This document shows positions 1-10,741 of a stretch of 64,000 bases of DNA, piece by piece. Made by a program: the position numbers and the translations under genes. This DNA is from Phellopilus nigrolimitatus. Its lineage: Eukaryota > Basidiomycota > Agaricomycetes > Hymenochaetales > Hymenochaetaceae. Positions within the stretch are counted from its first letter, which is position 1, and each line of letters opens with the position of its first letter. Location of the stretch: the NCBI GenBank assembly GCA_021029095.1, contig JAJOHG010000035.1, positions 248,001 to 312,000 of the forward strand, in the 5' to 3' direction. The notes beneath the pieces are model-generated. The model was not told where the DNA came from and ran no database searches. It saw only the letters and a list, made by a program, of their open reading frames with translations.

Positions 1-1
1 G

Positions 2-2684
2 TCGCACTACCAGGTTCCCGACGTCGACGAGCTCGTGCGCATCCTCGACCAGATGGACGAGCCCCTCTCCCCTTTCTCGCCGGGCTACGACGACGACGGC
101 GCAGGCGCGGCCTCCCCATCTGCGCCCGCGAACGAGGAGATCGACATGGGCCAGGCGCTCCTGCGCAGCCGCAGCTGCGTGAGCGTGCGCGGGGGGCAGG
201 GGCGCAGCGCCGAGGCGCTCGACTCGGTGCGTTGCGCGGGCATCAGCATCGGTATCGGCCTGCCGACGCCCGCGGCGACGCCGTCCCCGCCGCGCGCGAG
301 CGCGCCGTTGCCGCACACGCAGCAGGCGGCGGGCGCGCCGCCGTCGCCGCTCACGGAGCTGCAGTCGCCCGCGCTCTCGGTCGCGCCCTCGCTGACGAGC
401 TTCCCGCTCCCGCCGGGGTCGCTCGCGATCTGCGCGCCGCGCGCGCTCGGCGTGGGGGACATGCCCATCCCGAGCGCGGAGCCGAGCCCCGGCTTCGGCG
501 TCTCGTTCGCCGAGCGCGCGACGCTGCCCGGCATGCAGGCGCCCATGCGCGCGGGCGCGGGGCCGCAGCGGGTAGAGGCGCCGGCGCCGGCGCCGCCACA
601 GAAAAGCAGGCGCACGCGGGACGCGATCGCAGACCTCAAGAACCGGATGTCAGCCCTTCCTGCCCCGCCTCCGGCCGAGCGCTTCCCGGATGTGCCCCTA
701 CTCAGCCAGCCAGTGCCGCCGCGCCGCCGCGCGCTCTCGGTAACACCAAACGCTAAGACAGATGCACACGGGAACACAGCCGCCACGGCCTCGGCGGCGT
801 GGATGCCGGGCACGGCGCCCACGCTGAGCGCAAGTCCAGAGACCCCGACAGCGAATAGACCAGACACGACGCCGACGCCGGGCGCAGTCCCGGCGCTGTC
901 ATTGGCGACGGGCTGGCGGAAGCCCGGATACCCGGCTACAGGCCGCCCGCCCGCAATCGACGTCAAGGCGGCGAACAGCCTACCCCCGCCGAGCGCGTTC
1001 AACCACCCCTTCGCTCTGGGCGAGCCCGCGGCTGCGACATCTGCTCCGGCACACTCTAGCGCAAGCAAGGCCAACAACAACGCAAGCCCAACTATCTTAT
1101 ACACCACCCCGCCCGTCGCGCCGCTGCGCCTCCGCAGGCTGACGGGCCAATCTATGGCGAGCACGAACGCAGAGACTGCTGCGCCGCCTCGCCCGCCCGC
1201 GACGCACATTCCGCCGCCGTCCACTGTCCCGCAGAGCGCGAGCGCCGCTGTCACGTCGTTCTCTTCCGCGGCCCCGTTGGTGCCGGGCAGATTCCCCGGC
1301 ACGCGCCAGCATCGTTCGGCGTCGCTGTGCGCGTCGCCGGGCTCCGGAGGCACGCCTGCTGTCGCGCCGCTTCGCTTCCGAAACAGCAAGCTCGGCCCGC
1401 GCGAGAGTAGCGCGACGGTCAGCGCTGGCATCGGAGCGCCGCCATCGAGGGATGCTGCGCCCTCGTCCTCATCTGAATCTGAGGAGCTCGCTACGCCAAT
1501 GACATTCGCCGCGCCTTCAACGCACATTGAGGAGATCACGGAGCCCGAGGAAGGCTGCGGCACGGGCATGTCGACGCTGTCGAACGTGTCCTCCGACTCG
1601 TCGTACAGCACGCAGAGCGAGTTCGCGGGCACCGCGTCGCTCGACCCCGCGCTGGCAGACATCATCAAGAGCATCGCGGGCGCGAGCGAGGAGGAGCAGA
1701 TGGGCAGCCTGCTCACGCTCGCGAGCAGCATCAACACGGAGCACCACGGGCACACCGTCGACTTCGGCTTCGGGCTCGGCGGGCCCGCGGGCGACCTGCA
1801 GGCGCAGCTCGAGGAGCGCAAGCGCCGCCGCGCGAGCGTCGTGTCAGGCACGAGCAGCAGCGACCGGCGCAGGAGCAAGGGCCGCAGCCGCCGCGCGTCG
1901 GCGCGCTCCGCCGTGCGCGCCGCGATCCGCGCGCTCCCCGACCCGAGCACGTTCCCGCTCCCCCCGCCGACGTCGGGCGGCTCCGTTGCCACAAACAGCA
2001 GTGCGGCCTCCGCCGCCGCAGACTTTGCAGGCTTCGCGGCCCCGCAGCCGCGCCTGCGGGTCGTGACGAAGTTCAAGGGCGGCAGCGGCGCGCTGCTGCC
2101 CGCGGCACAGGCGCCGGGCTCCGCGGTGTCGACGCGCTCGACCGCGTCGTGCATGTCCGGCATGTCCACGCTGTCCGGCGGTGTGCCGCGCCGCACGAGC
2201 GTCGCGGGCCCACGCAAGATGAACCGCCTCACGCTGACGGACCCGCGCAGCCCGATGGCGGACGCGGCGGTGGCGGCGGCGACGCTCGTCGCGCGCGTGC
2301 GTCAGAAGCGGCAGGCGCTCGGGGCGCGCGGGCCGCACGGGGGCGTGTCGCGTGCGCCGCGCGGGCCCGGCGGGACGGCCGGCCACCGGCGCTCGACCTC
2401 GAACGGCACGCTGCGCTCGAAGCTGTTGCTGACGGGCAGCGGGTTCTTTGGGTGAGTATCATTTCCCTTTCCTTTTTCTTTGCTTTGGGCACGCACGGTG
2501 CTTACCTGGCTTTTTGGGACAAATTGCTCTTAGCTCCAGTGTATGCGCGTTCCCGGACCCGGTCCTGCGGAACGGACCGAAGGTAGCGCGCCCGAGCGTG
2601 CGCCGCGGTGCGAGGCCGGATAGGAGTAGCTGCGTCGCCGAGTCGCCGAACGGCAGCCCGCTCTTCGGACTTTCTCAGCTCTGA
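2..2684 (+). CDS. Large Ser/Pro/Ala-rich low-complexity protein, 5' truncated by the window edge
   Basis: The reading frame is open from the first bases, so the start codon lies outside the window; the GTG at 35 is only internal. Exons are 2-2451 and 2534-2684. The 82-bp intron has a GTGAGT donor and a TTAG acceptor, and joining keeps frame (GG+C gives Gly), adding about 50 residues before a TGA at 2682-2684. The visible 866 residues are dominated by Ala, Pro, Ser, Thr and Arg with no recognisable fold. There is an acidic stretch near DSDES-type residues in the middle and basic RRRR/RRASARS clusters towards the C-terminus. Composition suggests an intrinsically disordered regulatory or scaffold region attached to an unseen N-terminal domain. 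I do not recognise the family. The antisense strand also has a long open frame, which is a by-product of the high GC content. Confidence 0.8.
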
Positions 2685-4038
2685 ATTGTCTCTTCTACAC
2701 ATCGCATGTCGTGCACACCGCACGCCTGTTATGTAAGCGCGCCCTGCGGGGCCGCCGCCCACGCTCATTTGTAACCCACATCGCACACACGCTCGTTTCT
2801 CTTGCCTCCCAATGTTGTCGACTGTTCCGTGACTGTACCCGCCTGTACTGGACTTCGCCTATCTGCCCCTTGTATCCCCGAACCTCGGACCCGACGACCG
2901 TGTTCCACCACTGTACGATCACTGTACAATATATATTCCTAAATTATGTATGCCTGCTCTTCCGTCTCTCGCTCTCTTATCGTTCGTTTTTCTTCGTTCT
3001 GCCTTGCTTTGTTTATCATCTTAAACTCCGTATGCTGACCTCTTCCCGGGCTCCTTTTTTCGCTCTATACGCTCGTTCATGCTGTCCCTTTCCCTCGAAC
3101 TTCCTCTGTCGTACTCGCTTGCGCTCTCATGTAGCTCCTCCATGCGCTATGTACCATCTCCGACGTACTTAGCCAAAGACGAACTAATATACTGCTAGCA
3201 TCGAAATAGTGGAGCTGAAACGCGACTGGAGGACAAGAGAGATCGCACTAAGTATTTAGTGCGACAAGTGAATGCAAGTTCCCGGCGTTGGGCTCTTGAG
3301 CGCGGGCGTCGTGGGCGGAGGCGAGCAGGATAAACCAAAGGCAGACTGATGCTCCGAATCGCTCCTCCATGGCCGCCGTGCTGCGGTGCTGCGCATTTCA
3401 ACTCCCCCGGTCTCTCTCCTGAGTCCGACGACCTGCGCGACGTGCGGTCATTCCAAACGTCCTCGAAAACATGCGCGTTTTGCGTTTGAAACTAACTAGT
3501 CTTTTCGTTTGACCTATTCTTCTTTCTCTTTCAGCAGATGCGGCCGAGCCCGTTCTTCAACGTGCAGGTTGATTGACTTTTTTTTTTCAAACAGGAACAT
3601 AGAATAGCAAGTGCAAAGAAAAGCAGAGATAGTTCAATACATTTTCATGCTTTTTCCTTTGAAATAATATTTACCAGTCCGAGCCAGCCCACAGCGAGGG
3701 CTTCATTTTGTCTCAAAGCAAAGATACCATCTAGTAACCAGTCTACGATAAACGCATAAACAAGCGTCGGAATTCCGAGTCTATCGATATAGCACACACA
3801 CACATGAAGTGAACACAGACAAACAGACAGGACTCCAACGACGCGTTTCGAATTATGAGCAGGGCACGAGAACCCAGAGGGCGTAAAGAGCGACGTAAAC
3901 AAGAAAACAAAAGGAAGGAAATAAATAAATAAAACACAGTTCGAGTGTGAGCACAGGTTTAGCCAGGCCAGAGGGAGACAGCAGGGGATGGTGAGATGTC
4001 CGCACGTATCTGCCAACATCATAACAGGGGTCCGGGGT
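2685..4038. other. Intergenic: two convergent 3' flanks
   Basis: Pyrimidine-rich sequence after the first gene (2700-3170) looks like a 3' UTR and terminator region, with ACTGTACAATATATATT near 2920-2940. A T-run lies at 3569-3578. At 3525-3573 a good acceptor (tttctctttcag) is followed by a 12-codon open stretch and a stop, which may be an orphan last exon, but no partner exon was found. 3640-4038 is the 3' side of the minus-strand oxidoreductase. No gene is supported. Confidence 0.6.
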
Positions 4039-5557
4039 CTACGCGTCCTCGCGCACCTCGCTCTCGAACTCGAAGCGTCCGCTCGCGGCGAGGCGCTTGA
4101 TGAGGACGTCGCCGAGCGCGGTCATTGGTGTGAGTACGCCACCCTCGCGCCCAAGTGCAGGCAGCCGCTCGGGCGCGAGCAGCGCCAGCGCACATTCTGC
4201 GATCATGACTGCAGACGCGTGATTATTAGTGGAGAAACGGCAGGGGAGAGTGAGGAGAGACGCACTGGCCGAGAGTGTGTACCCCGGATCGCCCCGCCCA
4301 CTCACCGTCGTCTCGACGACGACGGTCTTCTCCGAACCGGGCAGGGCCTCCGAGACGCTGATGTTCGTCGCCTTGAAGAAACCTTTCTCCAGCGCCCTTC
4401 CAGTATATGAGCACCATGATTCATCGCGAAACAAAGGTGGAAAGCTCACTCGTCGCTCGGCCCTTGCCCAGGTGCGGGAAGGAGCTTCCTGAGGAGCCAG
4501 CGCACGGGCGGGAAGAAGAACAGACACGCGCCGCTGAGCGCGAGGCCCAGGCTGATCACGAACGCGCTCAGCGGGCCGCCCGCAGCCACCGACTCGCTAT
4601 AACTGAACGCGTTCCCGTACGGCACCGCACCCCCGTCCGCATCCTCGTCCAGCGCATTGGCTCTCCGCTGCCGCGCGGCGAGCTGCAGGAGGCCCCACGT
4701 GCGCTGCACGATCGCGCAATTGTGCGGAGCGAACGGAAACACGTGCCCGTAGCGCGCCGGCCGCACACGCGGGAGCGAGAACACTAGCCCGGATGCGGGG
4801 ACGACGCCCTGCACGGGACTAAGCACGTACGGCGCCTGCAGCGCGCGCAGCGCGCCACGTGGATACGCGTCCGCGATCCCGAACACGGTCGCGAGCGTGC
4901 CGCCGGAGACGCCGCCGCGCACGCTGAACATGGTATGCGACTGCGCGACGCCCGCGTGCGCGCCGGCCGCCGCGCGCAGGGTCTTGGCGCCGAGGAACGC
5001 GGCGACGTCAGATGGGATGGCGTCGAACCCGCAGGACGGGAGGAGCACGGCGTGCGTCTTGGACGCGAGGTAGTCATACCGCACGATGATGTCGCGCACG
5101 AAGGGTGTCTCGCCCGTGAGGTCGACGTAGTGCACACCGTTGCGCGCGCAGGCTCTGCGTGAAGGACGTTAAGCGTCACGAAGAAAGAGGGTGTGGCGAT
5201 AGGACGTACTTGACGACCGGCCTGCCCCAGCGGTAGTACGGGCCGACGGTGTTGATGACGACGCGCGCGGTGCGCACGGCGGCCTGCAGCTCGTCGTTGT
5301 TCGTGACGTCAACGCGGAGGACCTGCACGGTGCCGTCGAGGCTGAGCTCCGCGACGAGCTCGGCAAGGCGCGCTTCGGAGCGGCCGGCGATGGCGAAGGA
5401 GAACGCGCCGCGCTCGCGGTGGACGTGCAGGTAGCGCGTAATGAGCTTCCCGGTGTAACCTCGCGGCGAACGTATCAGAGGAAAGAAGCGAAAGGAGCTG
5501 GAGGACAAAGGCGTAGGCACACACACCTGTTGCGCCGAGGACGAGGATGTCGACCAT
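4039..5557 (-). CDS. Saccharopine dehydrogenase-like oxidoreductase (SCCPDH / trans-acting enoyl reductase type)
   Basis: Five exons on the minus strand: 5527-5557, 5210-5459, 4450-5154, 4266-4396 and 4039-4208, giving 428 residues; all introns are 53-67 bp GT-AG and phases match. The splice across the first intron restores the Rossmann nucleotide-binding loop GATGYTGK at residues 8-15, typical of this family. Further family motifs follow: AGRSEARL, INTVGPYYRWG, ACARNGVHYVDLTGE, LLPSCGFDAIPSD, and near the C-terminus GDPGY...GGVLTP...G. A hydrophobic stretch (FVISLGLALSGACLFFF) lies about three quarters along, as in the membrane- or lipid-droplet-associated eukaryotic members. The true substrate is unknown; the name reflects fold, not lysine biosynthesis. 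The start ATG at 5557 is chosen because the Rossmann strand begins directly after it. The gene is divergent from the pseudouridine synthase and appears intact. Confidence 0.9.
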
Positions 5558-5927
5558 CGTTGATGTCGGTGGTGGCACAAACGTTGGGACAACGGCGACA
5601 AAGTTGAGCTAGACGACGATGAGGACGTAGTGCAGATGTTGGAGAATGTCTTGTTTTACGCGTGCTCAGCGACTCGTACCGTCGAGAGCGAGGCGGCACA
5701 GTTACGTGACACGCAGCGGCACGACGTAGCTGTCCAAATAAGGAAGCATATCTTAATGACGGAATGCTTTCTTATTTCAAATAGCTTACTATATAAGGAT
5801 TATTACAAAATGTACCCCAAAAGCGTGATAATGTGTGGCATATTACAATTCACTTCGGTTTTCCGACGGGGTCACAGGATCGTCGCTGCGCTATTTGCGA
5901 GGAATAAATTCTCGTTTCGTTGGCCAA
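5558..5927. promoter_or_regulatory. Shared divergent promoter region with hairpin and TATA box
   Basis: 370 bp separate the start codons of two divergent genes. Positions 5736-5749 and 5764-5777 are inverted arms of 14 bp with one mismatch around a 14-bp loop. A TATA-like TATATAAG lies at 5790-5797, about 130 bp upstream of the plus-strand ATG. Position and orientation support promoter function for the pseudouridine synthase; the hairpin role is unknown. Confidence 0.5.
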
Positions 5928-8632
5928 ATGTCCGAATCACCTGCACTTGCAAGCTCGAATTGCGATGCAAGGTCGGTCAGAGCAAATGGCCGCCCAGGAC
6001 TGAAGAAAATTCCGCCCTACTGGTACCCGTACCGGACGAATGCAAAGGCTCGCTGGTTTGATCGCGAGATTCTGGAGCTCGTGTCTACTGAGTTTAGGGA
6101 CAGGAGCGTCGAGTACTATGTGCGTATTCTTAGCGGACGCACTATGTCTTTGATTGACACGCGCAATGGCAGAGGTACGCTCTACAGTCGGGTGTTACGA
6201 CAATTAATGGCAAGATCGCGCTGCCGGGAACAGTCGTGCGCAACGGGGACACGCTTGAGTCCGTCCGTTCGCTCATAACACTCAGTTAGTCGAGAAGTTT
6301 ATCTCTGTTGCAGGAACATCGTGCACAGGCATGAGCCGCCTGTGACGTCCACACCTGTCGAAATCCTGTACCGCGACAAGGAGCGCAACTTTGTCGTAAT
6401 CAATAAGCCAGGAAGCATTGTTCGTTGTCAAACCCTCCGCAACTAGTCTGCTGTATGCTAATACAGTCGCATTTAATAGCCTGTCCATGCAGCCGGACGA
6501 TACTTCAAAAATTCGCTCGTGGAGATCCTCAAGGATGATTTTGGGTTCGCGAACGTCTATAGTCAGTTTTCTTCATATCGTTCTTAATGGATCTTCTTAA
6601 TCGAGTCCATTTACAGCCGTCAATCGCCTCGACCGACTCACTTCAGGTCTCATGATCATCGCGCTTTCTGCGGACTGTGCGCGTACACTCACGTCCGAAT
6701 TCACAAATGGCACGATCCATAAGGAGTATGTCGCCCGCGTTCAGGGGGAGTTCCCAGCGTAAGCACCTATTTTCTTTCTCGTAAGGTTCTGCATCATAAT
6801 TGATCTGGTTAGTGAAGAAATCACCTGTGAAGAACCGCTCCTCACGGTCGACCGCCAGATGGGGCTGAACATTGTGCACCCGGAAGGAAAGGTGCGTCCG
6901 CATCTTTGATTTCTGATTTCTGGAACTAAAAATGCTGTAGACCGCGAAGACCGTCTTCACACGCATGCACTATGACAAAATCACGGATACGAGCGTCGTG
7001 CATTGTTCGTCTTTCTCTCCGTTGTCGCTGACTGGTGATTGTTTGCTGATTTAAAGTCGTTTAATCTTATTTATATCGCAGGCCGCCCGTTCACCGGACG
7101 ATGTACGTCTTCGCCAAAGCCGTATCTATTACGATCTTGAAATTTGAAGTTGATGGGAGTGTTATATGATCCTTTGGCACGCATGATGCAGCTCACCAAA
7201 TCCGCGTCCATCTCCAATACCTCGGACACCCTATCGCGAATGACACCGTCTACGCGGAGACGAAAATCTGGGTCCGTTCATCTCGCTGTCCCACTTTTTT
7301 AGATCGAGCTAATGAATGCATAAATACATTATTCATTAACTCTATCTCCATTCCTCGACTTTGTCACTTTACATCTTGCATTTGTTAAGCAGGGCTCGCG
7401 CCTCGGCAAGGGCGGAATCGACATCGCGCCGAGCGAGGAGCGCGTGGCACCGAAGCCACCGCCTGAACACGCAGACTCAACTGCGGAGGGACGAGGTCGT
7501 GGCTATCTTGACTCGGTAATCGCCGACAGAGATAAACAGAGAAACACTCAACTTGTCGAGGGATGTAGCGAAAACGGAACGAGCGCCAGCGCACTTGTGT
7601 CAGTTCATTCAGAACTTTCGGCGAGTTCGGAGGACAGAGAAGAGACAAATTGCACCGGACAAACCACGGACGCTACCGGGCCCACCAACCTTAACTCGAA
7701 AAAGAAATGGAATAAGGACAAGCAGAATAATCCCGCCTTTCGCACGAAAGAAGAGTCGGCTGCGAGAAGATTGGCCTTAAAAGATAGTCTTGGCACCGCC
7801 GAGTCGCCCGCCCTCCTTCCGCGCGAGACGGGGCACGATATCGGCCTGGGTGCGTCTGTGCCGCTTTCCCTTGAGGCGGTTGGCGTAATTACTCGACTTC
7901 GGAATCAGAAGGTGCGGTAAATGCTGCAGAAATAGAGCATCTACATATATTCATGTATGCCTACCACAGGACCAGGACGAGGACTGGAGCCGCTGGCGCG
8001 ACGTCGTTTTTCGCGCAAAGGGTATGCTGCATCCAAAGGACATCGCGCTCAGTTGGGCACAGCAAGAACCCGGTCCGAGCGCAGACTCAAGCTCCAAACG
8101 AAGGAAAGGGACAGGAAAGCAGAAAAAGAAAGAGAAACGCGTCGAGGGTGACCTTGATCCTGTGTCCGACATGGTCACTGGAGCTACTGAAACCGAAGCT
8201 GGAGCCACTGAGGTTATACGTGAACCAAATACAAATGTCCCTCAGCTGACGCGACCGCTCGTATCACCATCTTCCACACCCGTTTCTCCCACCCAACCAA
8301 AGGCTCTACTAGTGTCAGATCCGGCTCCGCCACCTTCCGACTCTGCTCCAGTTTTCGTTCCGTCGCTCGATACCTCCATTTCCTCGCCCATCAGTGCGTC
8401 TTACGATTCCAAAGGCGCGCCAGAAAGGGCCGACGGACGTGTGACTAATCATGAGGCTGATAACACCGATGGCGCGCTCTACTGCCCAGAGTGCTACCTG
8501 CCGCTGCATCCAGACCCGAAGCCAGAGAAGTTGTACATCTTTCTGCACGCACTGCGTTATACGAGTGAGAGCCTCGGTGCGTTCGAAACGCGCCTGCCGG
8601 AGTGGGCAGCGGAGGGGTATGAGTGGGAGTGA
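5928..8632 (+). CDS. RluA-family RNA pseudouridine synthase (Pus9/Rib2 type) with long C-terminal extension
   Basis: Eleven exons: 5928-6119, 6173-6258, 6314-6419, 6480-6561, 6617-6758, 6813-6891, 6941-7004, 7082-7102, 7192-7271, 7393-7911, 7970-8632; 677 residues, all phases consistent, introns 49-121 bp, one exon only 21 bp. The N-terminal block ([35 protein letters not shown]) matches the Pus9/Rib2 branch. The catalytic motif NRLDRLTSG carries the active-site Asp at about residue 161. [16 protein letters not shown] completes the catalytic domain by about residue 300. These enzymes isomerise uridine in tRNA (position 32 for Pus9). The remaining 350 or so residues are polar and low-complexity until a conserved-looking tail with [12 protein letters not shown]. 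No deaminase domain is present, unlike budding yeast Rib2. The start ATG has a CCAA leader. The gene appears intact. Confidence 0.92.
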
Positions 8633-9171
8633 GGGTCTGCATGAAAAAAAAGGGATAGAAGGAAGCGTGCGGACGCTCGAGTTTGTTTCTCCTCCGCAAA
8701 CGCACCTACTTATAAAACTGTATATGATTAACTGCTCAATTCTAAGACAATGGCACCTGGAGCTTGCGTATGCCAACATCACAGTAGCTGTTCAACATAT
8801 CTCCAGAATGCACACACATGGGTAAGCACGTCTACAGTATAGTCTATTCAGTCATGCGATGTTCATTACAATTTACAAGTTAGCAACGAGGTGTTCACAA
8901 GTCACGATCGCCGATGTCTCCAGGAAAACAAAACAAAACAAAAACATGAATGGAAAAGTCGAAGATGAGACACCCGAAAATTAAAACAAAGACTAAACGA
9001 GTCAACTGGAGGGATGGAATCAGGAGAACGTACACAGCAAAAGACGAACATATACAAAAGGTGAAATGTGCGCATCATCGCAGAATAAAATGAACTGAGA
9101 ATACAGGAATCTGTCGGTCAAACGCGCGAGAAGAGTGGAGAACGAGTGTTAGCGTACCAACGACCGACAAA
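8633..9171. other. Intergenic between convergent gene ends
   Basis: Holds the 3' flank of the pseudouridine synthase and of the minus-strand repeat peptide gene. A short AAAAC simple repeat runs about 8923-8946. I see no gene here. Confidence 0.6.
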
Positions 9172-9592
9172 TCAGAACGTATCGGAGTGTGGGGCGGCAT
9201 CTCTCTTGTAGGTGTCACTAAGTGGGGCAGCATCGCGCTTGAAAGTATCCGAGAGGGGAGCGGCGTCGCGCCTGAACGTATCTGCCGTTGGTGCAGCGTC
9301 GTGCTTGAAGATATCGGCGGGAGGGAGGGTAACACTCTTGAAGATATCCGCCAACGGAGCAGAGTTGCGTTTGAAAGTATCGGAGAGGGGAGCCGCATCA
9401 CGCTTGAACGTATCAGAGAGCGGAGCAGCGTCCCGCTTGTACGGCTCTGAGAGCATCGCAACGCGCTGTTAGTGCAGGATTACAATCAGATGTCTTCTAC
9501 AATTTGTCGATCAGGACACTCACGGCATCGAGTGGAGAGGCTATGGTCGAAGCGACGAGACCAAAAGTAACGATGACGGAGGCAAACTTCAT
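9172..9592 (-). CDS. Secreted Kex2-processed repeat peptide precursor
   Basis: Two exons, 9524-9592 and 9172-9465, with a 58-bp intron (GTGAGT donor, CTAACAG end), encode 120 residues. Residues 1 to about 19 are a textbook signal peptide (MKFASVIVTFGLVASTIAS). After a short leader ending in YKR, eight tandem 11-residue units fill the rest of the protein up to the stop. Each unit is two basic or near-basic residues plus a nine-residue core, consensus DAAPLSDTF. Five junctions after the leader site are KR or RR, which is the recognition site of the Golgi protease Kex2; two are degenerate (KS, KH). This is the architecture of fungal Kex2-processed repeat proteins, which include repellents and precursors of ribosomally made cyclic peptides. 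No CaaX box is present, so it is not a basidiomycete mating pheromone. No modifying-enzyme gene (for example DUF3328/UstYa-like) was found nearby, so modification is unproven. Confidence 0.85.
9175..9438 (-). repeat. Eight tandem 33-bp coding repeats
   Basis: 264 bp = 8 x 33 bp in frame. Reading 5' to 3' on the minus strand the cores are DAAPLSDTF, DAAPLSDTF, NSAPLADIF, VTLPPADIF, DAAPTADTF, DAAPLSDTF, DAAPLSDTY, DAAPHSDTF. The outer units are near identical and the central three are diverged, a pattern expected for unequal crossing-over acting on the flanks. Confidence 0.9.
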
Positions 9593-9702
9593 GTCTCCAA
9601 GAGTTTTCTGAAACGGCTGAGAAAGAGAAAGGAGTTTCGATACGGGAACGACGTTTAGAGGAAGGACGTTCTGGATAGGACTTGCGAGTCGCCGAGTGAG
9701 CC

Positions 9703-9717
9703 CTTATATCTTATAAC
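9703..9717 (-). promoter_or_regulatory. TATA box of the repeat peptide gene
   Basis: On the minus strand the sequence reads TTATAAGATATAAGG, about 115 bp upstream of the ATG at 9592, a normal distance for a fungal TATA promoter with a short leader. Confidence 0.5.
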
Positions 9718-10741
9718 TCACTGAATCCTAGGTTCTATACACTTAAACATTCATTCACCAGTACATGTCAATCCTGAAATGGAGACGGATCGCGGAATGG
9801 ACATTTTGCTCCGAGTTGGCGTTTGAATCACTTCTTGCGATTGTCCAGACTCTAGAAATTAATGCACGCCCCGGGTCCCAGTGATAAGAAACGTACCATG
9901 TCGAAGTTGAATGTCGAGATGTAACTCTGAATTCCTTAGTTGAGGTCAACGTGCCAGGCGCAACTAAGACATGTCGGAGGCGTTGTATTGTCTGTCAACT
10001 ACGACAAGAGTGAAATTGAAAGTTGGCGTCGAGGTCAATACAACGCGTGGCCTGCCACAACTCAAGCTGTTGTCCTCGTGTCATTAGCACATGGAAAACA
10101 CTTCATTAAACGGCTTCCTTTCATCGTGGCCTGAAAGATATAGAAAACATCTGTGAAGCTAACCAGGTCGGCACACACCTATCTGAAAAAGATGCCGTTC
10201 TGCGGACTATACCTAGACATACGGCGTGCATTCAAATTTCTTCGATCGAAACTCAGCCTGCAGGAAAGTTCGGTCTTGAGCGGTACGCAAATATATTGCA
10301 AACAATGGGATGGAGTGGATTCTGAACTTCTCGACGAGCCTAAATCGCTAATCTCCCGCCTTCCTTCCTGTGCATATCCATGGGGCAAGCAGACAATAAG
10401 CTCCTGAGTCGCCCGCTCATATGGTCATGTCTTCTGTCAGACCTATTTTAACACAGTTCTGAGCTTCTTGGTGACCGGCGCGAGGACGAGAGTGAGGTGC
10501 AGAGCTAGCATGGTGGCCGACCTCAAGGCAGGATCTGGCAGGTAATTGATGTCAAAGCAGACCATGGCGAGCACCAGCTGCTGTATGGTGGTCGGGACAG
10601 CTCAGCTTCCCTCATTGCCTTATTGGTACACCCTGTTAGAACTCCGATTGATCGCTACCATATATAGGCAGCACTTGATTAACCGAGGCAGTAAGACCCC
10701 CAGGACCGCTACAGATAATAAAAATAATTAGTAATAAGCTA
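9718..10741. other. Gene-free stretch with repeat debris
   Basis: Only short open frames without coding character. The segment 10583-10624 is an inverted copy, one mismatch in 42 bp, of 32805-32846, so at least part of this stretch is a dispersed repeat. Confidence 0.5.
10583..10624 (+). repeat. Dispersed repeat, inverted copy at 32805-32846
   Basis: 42 bp match the reverse complement of 32805-32846 with one mismatch. Both copies translate through YGGRDSSASLIALL, so they may derive from the coding part of an unidentified element; flanking similarity is weaker. Confidence 0.6.

Noticed and set aside
85..2232. 715-codon open frame antisense to the first gene
   Set aside because: It mirrors the high-GC sense frame, has no domain, and the sense frame continues across a good intron.
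3525..3573. Possible orphan last exon after a strong acceptor
   Set aside because: No upstream exon in a compatible phase could be found.
9175..9438. Regular 33-bp repeats as a CRISPR array
   Set aside because: There are no unique spacers; the units are contiguous and coding in a eukaryotic gene.
9075..9461. 128-codon frame overlapping the repeat peptide gene on the same strand
   Set aside because: It reads the 33-bp repeats in another frame, lacks a signal peptide and has no regular protease sites.
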